A stretch of 30,661 bases of DNA. Origin: DAOTVX01 sp034436015 (GTDB lineage Bacteria > Chloroflexota > Anaerolineae > Anaerolineales > Villigracilaceae). Shown piece after piece: positions 24,200 to 30,661 of the stretch; position 1 is the first letter of the stretch; each line of letters begins with the position of its first letter. The stretch covers positions 1 to 30,661 of the forward strand of contig DAOTWG010000037.1 in assembly GCA_034436015.1 (NCBI GenBank). Direction: 5' to 3'. The position numbers were made by a program, and so were the translations under genes. The notes below the pieces were generated by a model. That model was given only the letters and a program-made list of their open reading frames with translations. It did not search any database and had not been told where the DNA came from.

Positions 24200-25018
24200 A
24201 TGTCCTCTTCCCGCCATTGGCCCGAGAAGGGTCGTTTGAGTATCCTGATGGCTGTTGTCTTGCTGGCGTACGTATTGACTCGGCTGTTGCATTTGCCGTT
24301 CTACCGGCTGGAACTATCTTTGGCCGGAATCAACCTGAACATTGCATTGCACTTTGGCGTAGTTATTTCGCTCCTCGCAGCCGGTCTCGTCGCGACCGGT
24401 ATGCGTTGGCTCTTGCAGACCCATCCTGCCCGGCAGGCGGGCGAGTCGGCGTTCGTGTTCGAGCATTTGCTTCTGCCTACCTTGACAGCTTTGATTATCG
24501 GTTTGGCGCTGAGCACGTTGGATCGCCCTTTGCTGTGGTGGCTCGGCTTCGGCGTTGGCGGCATATTGATAGCATTGGTATTACTGGCGGAGTACATCGC
24601 GGCGGACAGGCACGATGCGCGCTATGCAGCAGCCGGCGTGGTGTTGATGGCTCTGACGTTCGCCTTTTATCTTATCCTGAATGTGGCTTTGCGGGCTGCC
24701 AATACACGGTTATTCCTGCTTGCACCGGCTGTGTTCTTAGGGAGCAGTTTGATTGCCCTGCGCGTCCTGCGCCTGCGTCTTGGGCAATGGGCCTGGCAAC
24801 AAACCCTCGTGGTCGCCCTGATCTGCGCGCAGTTCGGAGCAGCCTTGCGCTATTGGCCCCTAACGCCGGTACAGTTTGGGTTGCTCTCGCTGGGACCGGC
24901 ATATGCGTTGGTCGATTTCCTCGCCGCACAAACAGAAGGGGAAAGCGTGAGGCGCGCTTTGCTTGCGCCGATCCTCTTGCTTGGCGTCTTTTGGGGATTG
25001 GCTCTCTGGTTTCGCTAG
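24200..25018 (+). CDS. Conserved-type polytopic membrane protein (possibly DUF5656)
   Basis: The 272-residue protein has about eight membrane helices separated by short loops. Features include LLAAGLVATGMRWLLQTHPA after the second helix, WWLGFGVGGILIALVLLAEY, DRHDARYAAAGVVLMALTFA and LRYWPLTPVQFGLLSLGPAYAL. The TGMRWLLxxHP and AEYxxxDxxDxRY patterns remind me of a membrane family annotated DUF5656 in Chloroflexota genomes; this is from memory. No transport or enzymatic motif is visible. The start codon follows a promoter by 6 nt (leaderless). It ends 62 nt before plsY; a longer plus-strand frame overlapping this gene and running into plsY is a shadow. Confidence 0.65.
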   Translation: MSSSRHWPEKGRLSILMAVVLLAYVLTRLLHLPFYRLELSLAGINLNIALHFGVVISLLAAGLVATGMRWLLQTHPARQAGESAFVFEHLLLPTLTALIIGLALSTLDRPLLWWLGFGVGGILIALVLLAEYIAADRHDARYAAAGVVLMALTFAFYLILNVALRAANTRLFLLAPAVFLGSSLIALRVLRLRLGQWAWQQTLVVALICAQFGAALRYWPLTPVQFGLLSLGPAYALVDFLAAQTEGESVRRALLAPILLLGVFWGLALWFR

Positions 25019-25036
25019 GCGCGACCGAGACAGAAT

Positions 25037-25059
25037 TTGTGTGTTACCATTTCACACAA
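25037..25059. promoter_or_regulatory. Inverted repeat upstream of plsY
   Basis: TTGTGTG (25037-25043) and CACACAA (25053-25059) form a perfect 7-bp inverted repeat with a 9-nt spacer. It ends 12 nt before the plsY Shine-Dalgarno GGAGG (25072-25076). It could be a regulator operator or an RNA hairpin affecting translation. Confidence 0.35.
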
Positions 25060-25080
25060 CACTATCATCTCGGAGGAAGT

Positions 25081-25773
25081 ATGCAAGGATGGCTTGACAT
25101 CGGTATTTTGCTGGCAGGGTACATTCTTGGCTCGATTCCATTTGGGTTATTGATCGTCAAATGGATCAGCGGCAAGGACGTGCGTCGGATCGAAAGCGGT
25201 CGGACTGGCGGCACGAACGCGATGCGCGCGGCCGGCCTCGGCGCCGGCGTCCTGACGGCCATTCTCGATATCCTCAAGGGAGCGGCAGGGGTCTGGGTCG
25301 CGCGTGCGATAACGAACGATTCCTGGATTCACGTTCTGGTGCCGATTGCTGTAATCGTTGGGCATAACTATTCCATTTTTCTGCTGGAACGCAACGCCAA
25401 TGGCCGCTGGAGGTTGCGCGGCGGGGCAGGCGGCGCTTCCAGCGTGGGCGGCGCCTTGGGGCTATGGTGGCCTTCGGCGTTCATCATTCTCCCTATCGGC
25501 TTCGCATTGTGGTATTTCGTGGGCTATGCTTCGATCACCACGTTAAGCGTGGCGTTTGTGGCGACGGTTATCTTCCTGGTGCGCGCCCTGTTGGGGTTGT
25601 CTCCCTGGCAGTATGTCTTGTACGGCGTTCTGGCGGAGGCATTGCTCTTGGTTGCCTTGCGACCGAATCTACAGCGGTTGCGCGCCGGCACCGAGCGGTT
25701 GCATGGTCTGCGCGCCCGGTTGCGCCAGAAGAAAGCGCAACAGCAAAGCACGGGCAATGCAGTCCGCGTTTGA
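25081..25773 (+). CDS. plsY: Glycerol-3-phosphate acyltransferase (PlsY family), variant motifs
   Basis: PlsY transfers an acyl group from acyl-phosphate to glycerol-3-phosphate, starting phospholipid synthesis at the membrane. The 230-residue protein has about five helices and the family motifs in variant form. The first is GSIPFGLLIVKWISGKDVRR followed by SGRTGGTNAMRAAG (usual SGNIGATNxxR). The second is VGHNYSIFLLERNANGRWRL followed by RGGAGGASSVGG, where most PlsY have GGKGVATxxG. The third region (ITTLSVAF) is present. The lysine-to-alanine change in GGKG may alter phosphate binding or mark a lineage-specific subfamily. The C-terminal extension of about 40 residues is basic (RLHGLRARLRQKKAQQQ). 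GGAGG precedes the ATG by 4-5 nt. Confidence 0.82.
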   Translation: MQGWLDIGILLAGYILGSIPFGLLIVKWISGKDVRRIESGRTGGTNAMRAAGLGAGVLTAILDILKGAAGVWVARAITNDSWIHVLVPIAVIVGHNYSIFLLERNANGRWRLRGGAGGASSVGGALGLWWPSAFIILPIGFALWYFVGYASITTLSVAFVATVIFLVRALLGLSPWQYVLYGVLAEALLLVALRPNLQRLRAGTERLHGLRARLRQKKAQQQSTGNAVRV

Positions 25774-26319
25774 GCGCAGCACGAGAATACCCCTGCTACT
25801 TGCCCTTCTTTCTTTTCACGCTGGCATCGGAAGCCTCTGTCTTGACAGCGATGGGCGCGTAAGGTTGATGTCATTGCACAGGCTCACCTCGGGCTCCTAT
25901 TTGCAGATTGAGCCATTGCAACGAATACCGAGAATCCCATCGCGAAGTAAACAGGACTTTCGCTTTCTGCCCGTAAGGAATCGCTCAACAAATCATGCTT
26001 GGTTTGATACAACGTTTTCCCAAGCATATTGGCTTTGACTTTCAAATGATAGCCAGGCAGGGTAACAGGCAAGCGATGTGATTTCGTTGCGAACGCTCTT
26101 TTCGACGCTGACATTTCTCGCTTCCGGTCAGTTGTTTGAAGCCTCGATGCAGTTCTTCGGCTTGCACCGCGCCGTCACGGTTTCGCTAGAGAGCACGCGT
26201 ACGCAGACGCAGCTGATGTGCTCGTTCTTCCAATATGCCGGACTGGAATTGTAATTGTTCCTTATAATTAACGAACATCAATAAAAAAGTGCTTTTTCGC
26301 CAATGTCCAGAAAGTGGCT
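25774..26319. other. Intergenic region between convergent units, with weak ORFs only
   Basis: This 550-base stretch has lower coding signal than its neighbours. A 58-codon plus frame from GTG 26078 to TAA 26252-26254 (hydrophobic start, then MQFFGLHRAVTVSLEST) and a 76-codon minus frame (26114 to 25884, containing LPGYHLKVKANMLGK) are open, but neither has a good ribosome site or a family I recognise. They may be fragments of decayed genes. The region separates the plus-strand plsY unit from the minus-strand ABC operon. Confidence 0.4.
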
Positions 26320-27004
26320 TCCTCCTTTTATGAAATATCAGATGACCATCAACGATATGCAAAACGCGATCGCATTTTTTGCCACCCGTTCATCATGCGT
26401 TGCGATCAATACGAAGCCTCCTCGATCTCTGAACGACAAAAGCAATTGCACAACCTCTTCGGCTGAACTTCGATCAAGAGTTGCAGTAGGCTCATCTGCG
26501 AGTATGCCCGATGGGTTATTGATCAACGCTCGGGCAATCGCAACCCGCTGACGCTCCCCGACAGACAAATGGGATACATTTCTACGCAAAGCCCAGCCAA
26601 GATCGAGCTGTTCCAATAGTTCAAAGACCCTTTTTTCGACATTCCTGTCGTTCAAGCCTGATATGAGCATATTGAAGGGGAATCATAACATTCCTTTCGA
26701 CCGTTTCATTCTCGATAACGGCAAACTCTTGATGTATATATCCGAAGAATTGATTACGAAGTCGCGCGCGACTGCGCTCATCATCCCCTACTGGCTTTCC
26801 CTGCACCAACACAAAACCACAGCTAGGACGGCTAACCAAACCAAGTATGCTCAGCAAAGTGGATTTGCCACTTCCGGATGGTCCCATAAGAGCAACACCC
26901 TCGCCGGGGAATATACCCAGGCAAACATCCTTTAGCGCCACAACTCGATTGCGTTCGTTGCCGTAAATCTTAGAAAGATTGTGGGCTTCAAGCATCGCTT
27001 CCAC
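26320..27004 (-). pseudogene. ABC transporter ATPase (MacB/LolD-type), interrupted at two homopolymers
   Basis: A GTG at 27004, overlapping the TAG of the upstream permease and preceded by GGGAGG, starts VEAMLEAHNLSKIYGNERN. The Walker A GPSGSGKST, the Q-loop FGYIHQEFAVIENETVERNV, the signature LSVGERQRVAIARAL, Walker B GILADEPTATLD and the H-loop ATHDER are all present but in two frames. The frame changes at an A6 run on the minus strand (26631-26636), where one base too many is present. It changes back at a second A6 run (26375-26380), where one base is missing, after which the normal ending DRVLHIVDGHLIFHKRR is readable. A corrected product would be about 225 residues, the size of a MacB/LolD ATPase. 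As read, no full-length ATPase is made. This may be a true pseudogene, phase variation or a sequencing error. Confidence 0.75.
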
Positions 27005-28104
27005 TACCAACCTCCCAAACCTTCCTTTGACAGCACCTCGCGCCCCAAGTAGAACCATAAGAAAGCAAAAACAAAAACCAGCAATAACATCACCCACACT
27101 GGGGAATTTGGCTCAAGAGCACCTGCTATCACAAGAAATCTCTGCAAAAGGAAAAGTAAAGCAATTTCAGGCAGCAATACCACTGCAGCCAGGAAACCAC
27201 CAATGCGAAAACTTATATGCAACGGGGTTGCGCCGTACAGCTGTCGAATCTTAAATCCACGCCGTTCCTGTTGCATGGCTAAACGCGCCGATAACACAAA
27301 AGCCATAAGCGCCAAGGTAAAAAATGCCATCATCCCAATAATATACATCGCTGAATGCATCATGATTTGGCGGAATTGCTGTGGTTGTTCAATAGACACC
27401 TTGTGAGGGACAAGGAACAATCCTCCCCGCGCCGCCCCGGAAATAAAAGTGTAAATCACCGAGTCGGTTGGATTCAAAAAAACGGCGCGCGTTATCAGCT
27501 CTTCCCGTTCAATCGGATTAAGAACGGAGATCACCGATGCCGGTGCACGAACGACAATGCGATAGTCCAACGGCAGACCGGCAGCGTTGACATCAAAAAA
27601 CGTAGCGCCTCGCGGTAATATTTGCTCCACCGGAATATCTATTCCACCTACATTCACTATATCAACACCATCTGCAGCAACCCTCGCCCCACGCATTGCA
27701 CACGGTACAGGAACGCACAAGTGCATATCCGGAAACAAAATTGGGACAACATCGCCGAACAAGACCAGGGTAGGATACCCCCCTGCAAAATCGGGGTTAT
27801 CAAGAGCCATATTATATACGATTGACGTGTACGCTTGCTGCCTCTCTATCAAGTCCATCAAGTATTGGACCGTCTCGCCATCCACTCGACTTACATCACC
27901 GCCTTTGGGATAATACGCGGTAAAGAACACAGCATGGCGTTCGCGTAATGCTTTTGCCCCTTTAAGCACATATACTTCCGACAAGACATCGGCCAGAGCA
28001 AAAGACAATACCGCCGCAGATAGAGTAATCAAGCCCGCGAGAGTGAACATCACAGGCCAGCGACGGAACGCTATAAAGAAACCGTCCTTTATTTCAGCCA
28101 GCAA
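27004..28104 (-). CDS. FtsX/MacB-like ABC transporter permease
   Basis: The 366-residue protein has one N-terminal helix (MFTLAGLITLSAAVLSFALA, about 19-38), a large extracytoplasmic domain of about 190 residues, and three C-terminal helices (about 252-275, 302-325 and 335-358). This is the topology of FtsX/MacB/LolCE-type permeases. After the second helix come VLSARLAMQQERRGFKIRQL and YGATPLHISFRIGG, the cytoplasmic coupling segment conserved in the family (ERRxxFxxxxxxGAxxxxI). It overlaps the upstream permease gene by 11 nt and the ATPase start by 1 nt, so the three are a translationally coupled operon. Such systems export peptides or lipids, or transmit mechanical signals; the substrate here is not known. 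Confidence 0.75.
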   Translation of the reverse strand: MLAEIKDGFFIAFRRWPVMFTLAGLITLSAAVLSFALADVLSEVYVLKGAKALRERHAVFFTAYYPKGGDVSRVDGETVQYLMDLIERQQAYTSIVYNMALDNPDFAGGYPTLVLFGDVVPILFPDMHLCVPVPCAMRGARVAADGVDIVNVGGIDIPVEQILPRGATFFDVNAAGLPLDYRIVVRAPASVISVLNPIEREELITRAVFLNPTDSVIYTFISGAARGGLFLVPHKVSIEQPQQFRQIMMHSAMYIIGMMAFFTLALMAFVLSARLAMQQERRGFKIRQLYGATPLHISFRIGGFLAAVVLLPEIALLFLLQRFLVIAGALEPNSPVWVMLLLVFVFAFLWFYLGREVLSKEGLGGW

Positions 28105-29098
28105 GGTTTACCTCGTATCGCAACCGAATGATGATGTAAAGAATAGCGAGCCACGTCCAAGTAGTGATGATGAGGGTTACAATGGTTGCGACTCCAATGG
28201 TAAAGATCTCCTCTGGCGATAGGGGTATTTGTCCTATTGAGGCTACCAGGATGCCGGCAAACATTCCCCCCATTCCAATGCCACTCACCAAACCGGGCAG
28301 CCCGTTCAGGAGATTTTCCCACACAAGATCCGCCGGAAGCGCACCATGCCGGCTCCGAATGCCAAACTCCCGCGCGCGGCTATGAATATGAAGATAGAGA
28401 GACCAGTAAAATACAACACAACCGTAGGCCGCGAGCAAGAAGAATAGAGTGATGACCACTAAGGGATTCTGTACCAGATACAAAAAGAATGGAGTCTTTG
28501 TACTTGACCGGACAACAAATCCCATCTGATACAGAATACTGATTATATGCTGTACTTGTACAGGGTCGGTGGTGTTGAATGTATACTGTCCCTCCGGTAG
28601 TAATTCTCGCCCCACACATCTTACATATTGAAGGTTACCGGCACGGCGTGGGGCTGCAATGATACCTCTTACAACCGCTCCCTGCGGCAGGAACGGAACG
28701 CCGAGAGACGATTTCCACAGTTTCTCCGAATATGTCCCACGGAAAATATAGACGTCAGTCCATGCAAGCCGAGCGCCTTCGGACGGGTAGCCCGGGAACC
28801 ATGGGAGCAGATTATGCGGGTCATACAAGACGATCTCTGGACGCCCGTCGCCGGAGGAGGACACAATGAGTGCGAGCGACCGATCGTGGAGATACGCTTT
28901 CAATTTCTCTTGCATTTCATTGGCATCAGCAGATGCAATCGTTTTCGCGCCTTTGATCAATCCTAGTACGGTGACCTCCCCTGGCATATGAAACGTAACT
29001 TCTTCCCGGGAATCTAATGCCCATTGAAACGCCCACGTGACCAATGTGGCCAGAATGCCTAGAAAGAAGCTCGTCGCAAACAGACGGGTGTTCATCAT
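28094..29098 (-). CDS. FtsX/MacB-like ABC transporter permease, second subunit
   Basis: With ATG 29098 as start the 334-residue protein begins MMNTRLFATSFFLGILATLV, a single N-terminal helix, as in its neighbour. An extracytoplasmic domain of about 180 residues follows (with VLYDPHNLLPWFPGYPSEGA and a Cys in VRCVGRELLPEGQYTF), then three C-terminal helices. The cytoplasmic loop has HIHSRAREFGIRSRHGALPA, equivalent to the coupling loop of FtsX-family permeases. It differs strongly from the downstream permease, so the pair would form a heterodimer (LolC/LolE-like arrangement). The start is uncertain: in-frame codons at 29119 and 29200 exist, but none has a strong ribosome site. A TATACT at 29142-29137 (minus) could be a -10 element without a good -35. 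Confidence 0.7.
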   Translation of the reverse strand: MMNTRLFATSFFLGILATLVTWAFQWALDSREEVTFHMPGEVTVLGLIKGAKTIASADANEMQEKLKAYLHDRSLALIVSSSGDGRPEIVLYDPHNLLPWFPGYPSEGARLAWTDVYIFRGTYSEKLWKSSLGVPFLPQGAVVRGIIAAPRRAGNLQYVRCVGRELLPEGQYTFNTTDPVQVQHIISILYQMGFVVRSSTKTPFFLYLVQNPLVVITLFFLLAAYGCVVFYWSLYLHIHSRAREFGIRSRHGALPADLVWENLLNGLPGLVSGIGMGGMFAGILVASIGQIPLSPEEIFTIGVATIVTLIITTWTWLAILYIIIRLRYEVNLAG

Positions 29099-29430
29099 GC
29101 ATTTCGCCACCACAAACATCCCTAAAAGTATCTGGTAGTATATTGGTTGCCCCAAAGAGGAGAATCCCAAACGGGAATCCTGCTTGACCGCAGGGTGCAA
29201 TCTTGCGGCGATGTGGCTTGCGATGTATACAGCCGCCCTGTGTCTAACGGTGGACCGGCTTGGCGGGTAAAGCGATGGCAGCCTTGTTTGGCGTGCTTCC
29301 CGGCATCATTATACCAGGCTTGAATCTCAACGTATCCGTTCCAACGCGCGCCTCCCAATGGTTCTCAGGCATATGCGTAATTCATGCCGCCTACCAGAGC
29401 AGAAACAAGAACTAACGAAGGAGCTTCTAC
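29099..29430 (-). other. Upstream region of the ABC permease operon, possible small ORF
   Basis: A 42-codon minus frame (ATG 29372-29370, stop at 29244) begins MPENHWEARVGTDTLRFKPG. It has no Shine-Dalgarno and no recognisable family, so it is noted but not called. TATAAT on the minus strand (29313-29308) might be a promoter element, but lacks a -35 partner at normal spacing. Confidence 0.25.
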
Positions 29431-29677
29431 CTACTGCTGCGCAGATTGACTTACAGAGATCCGTTTTTCACCATGTCCATTGTAAGCAGATAAACAAGAG
29501 CGGCTGATGCCCTGTTGTTCACATCCAAATTTGGTCTCTATGCGAGACAGGTAAGTGGCCGCCGTCTTGGGAGAAATCTCCAATTTCGAGAGCTATTTGG
29601 GCATCGGTCAATCCTTTGGTGGCCAGCCTTAGCATTTCCTCTCCGCAAGAAGTAAGCCGGCCAACAGGTTGGGCCAT
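29431..29677 (-). pseudogene. LuxR/NarL-type helix-turn-helix remnant with a frameshift
   Basis: On the minus strand from ATG 29677 the translation reads MAQPVGRLTSCGEEMLRLAT, then KGLTDAQIALEI. After one extra G near 29590 the frame continues EISPKTAATYLSRIETKFGC and ends at TAG 29433-29431. Joined, this gives LTxxxEEMLRLATKGLTDAQIALEIEISPKTAATYL split over two frames, the four-helix LuxR DNA-binding domain including the KGLT/IA-E--IS-KT-xx-L pattern. No receiver or sensor domain is visible upstream in any frame, so it was a stand-alone HTH or the surviving 3' end of a response regulator. It points the same way as the ABC permease operon, about 330 bases upstream of it, and could once have regulated it (inference). 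Confidence 0.7.
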
Positions 29678-29839
29678 GATTGGCCCTCCTTGCGCCCAAG
29701 GCTCGCGCTTCAGCGGCGGCGGAAGCGGGCAGACGCCCCATGATTGTCGTGTGCAACGGTGGGCTAGGCGCGCCAGCTTCTCCGCCAGCCCACCGGGTCA
29801 ACGCCAGCGAGTTGTTGGTGCACGGCATCAGCGCCCGCT

Positions 29840-30574
29840 CTACGGCCGTGCGACAACGCGGCGCCGGACCTCGGTTTCCTTGATCACCTCGACCACTGGG
29901 AAGTAGTCTCGCAGGCGTTCGAGGCCATCCGTGCCAACACGAATGTCGAGAATGAGCCTCCCTTCCGGCGCCATCGCCGCGGACACAACGCGGGCGTAGG
30001 TCTCGACTGGGAAGTGAAAACCCCAGGCGAGCGTCGAAATGACCAGCTGGAGTGGCGGGAGGTTGCTTTCCCGCACGATTTGATCCGGCGAGAGAAAGTG
30101 GATCGCGCTGGCGGGGACCTTGTTCGCGAGAAGGAGCTCCTTTGCCGCTTTGAGAGAGTTGTAGCAGGAAGGGGTCACGCGAAAGCCATAGTTGATCCGC
30201 GCCGACGTTTCATCGAAATCCACCAGGTATAGTTCCACAGGACCCCGGTCGGAGTAGTGTCGGCTTAGCAGCACATCGATCGCGGCTACCCCACACCCTA
30301 TGTCGAGAATCGCGCTTGCGTCCTTCGGCAGTGCGCCGGCGATGCTCTTGTAGTCTCGCTGGATGCCCCGTACGAATCGAGCGGCAATGGCCTCGCGCCG
30401 AAGGAAGGCCTCAAGCCGCGCAAGCAAGAGGCCCGCAGGGGCAGGTCCGCGCCTGAGCAGCCTGCTCAGGATGGCAGACTGGTAGGCAGTCCTTTGGAGA
30501 AGGATAAATAGCAATGCAGAAGGCGGTACAGAGAGATCGTCGTTCATCGGCCACATTTCCGAAACGGGCACCAT
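29840..30574 (-). CDS. Class I SAM-dependent methyltransferase of unknown substrate
   Basis: The 244-residue product (from ATG 30574; ATGs at 30556 and 30547 are alternatives, and a TTG at 30622 would extend it) has a helical N-terminal part of about 80 residues (LLARLEAFLRREAIAARFVR). SAM motif I follows as AILDIGCGVAAIDVLLSRHY, the acidic motif II as VELYLVDFDE, and then LVISTLAWGFHFPVETYARV (motif IV region) and MAPEGRLILDIRVGTDGL. Such enzymes may modify small molecules or glycans; the closest function cannot be named. Base composition looks GC-richer than the ABC region before it. It faces no obvious partner gene in the window, and an imperfect palindrome follows its stop. Confidence 0.7.
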   Translation of the reverse strand: MVPVSEMWPMNDDLSVPPSALLFILLQRTAYQSAILSRLLRRGPAPAGLLLARLEAFLRREAIAARFVRGIQRDYKSIAGALPKDASAILDIGCGVAAIDVLLSRHYSDRGPVELYLVDFDETSARINYGFRVTPSCYNSLKAAKELLLANKVPASAIHFLSPDQIVRESNLPPLQLVISTLAWGFHFPVETYARVVSAAMAPEGRLILDIRVGTDGLERLRDYFPVVEVIKETEVRRRVVARP

Positions 30575-30661
30575 GCTCACGTGCGCCCAACGGCAAGGCT
30601 CACCTGCCGCCGTGATATGCAAGATGCCATTGCCTGCAACCGCGAAATTTGCGCAAAACGC

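Noticed and set aside
25031..25062. Similarity of the plsY upstream repeat to the lac operator/vector region (ATTTCACACA-like)
   Set aside because: Only short stretches agree, the central operator half is absent and the flanks are native coding sequence, so vector contamination is not supported.
24217..25773. 518-codon plus frame that appears to fuse an N-terminal extension to PlsY
   Set aside because: The first ~288 codons are out of frame with the well-formed membrane protein at 24200-25018, and plsY has its own GGAGG and ATG at 25081.
26078..26254. 58-codon plus ORF and overlapping minus ORF (25884-26114)
   Set aside because: No ribosome site, no recognisable family and no neighbouring operon; kept only as part of the intergenic description.
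26628..26636. A AAA AAG-like slippery sequence in the ABC ATPase as a programmed -1 frameshift
   Set aside because: The frame that continues the ATPase is +1 relative to the upstream frame, so -1 slippage would not restore it. A second compensating indel is also needed at 26375-26380.

Overview
The window is bacterial, moderately GC-rich and gene-dense. It looks like Chloroflexota, probably an Anaerolineae-like lineage. I base this on the Pro/Thr-rich stalk of a membrane-anchored Ig-like protein, the PlsY variant, and the mix of Shine-Dalgarno-led and apparently leaderless genes. This is inference from sequence style; no marker gene fixes the taxon.

Layout. (1) 1-3000: the 3' end of a cysteine-rich HExxH protein, then two decayed genes, an RlmB/TrmH-type rRNA methyltransferase remnant and a phytoene-desaturase-like flavoprotein with several frameshifts and a stop. 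(2) 3255-17440: a branched-chain amino acid operon, ilvD-ilvB-ilvN-(methyltransferase pseudogene)-ilvC-leuA-(small Pro-rich ORF)-leuC-leuD-cimA-leuB-ilvE. It starts at a consensus sigma70-type promoter and ends at a strong terminator. Between promoter and ilvD lies a 34-residue leader ORF with twelve consecutive Leu/Val/Ile codons, followed by a 10-bp terminator hairpin. This is the architecture of ribosome-mediated transcription attenuation. With cimA, the operon can supply valine, leucine and isoleucine from pyruvate and acetyl-CoA without threonine deaminase. (3) 17518-21150: a GT-C-like membrane glycosyltransferase, a 4-TM EamA/SMR-type protein, a YkoP-like protein and an Ig-like/PT-stalk membrane protein, probably an envelope glycolipid module. 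(4) 21167-23880: pth, a TrxB-like reductase, an AAC(3)-family acetyltransferase homologue, and a tRNA with CAT anticodon that has its own promoter and terminator. (5) 24200-25773: a polytopic membrane protein with an apparently leaderless promoter, then plsY. (6) 26320-29677, minus strand: two FtsX/MacB-like permeases and an ABC ATPase disrupted at two homopolymers, preceded by a frameshifted LuxR-type HTH remnant. (7) 29840-30574, minus strand: a SAM methyltransferase in a GC-richer segment.

Intact core metabolic genes alternate with four or five multiply frameshifted accessory genes. Because the long metabolic ORFs have no frameshifts, most of the broken genes are probably real pseudogenes. 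The ABC ATPase breaks fall in 6-base A/T runs and could instead be sequencing errors or phase variation.
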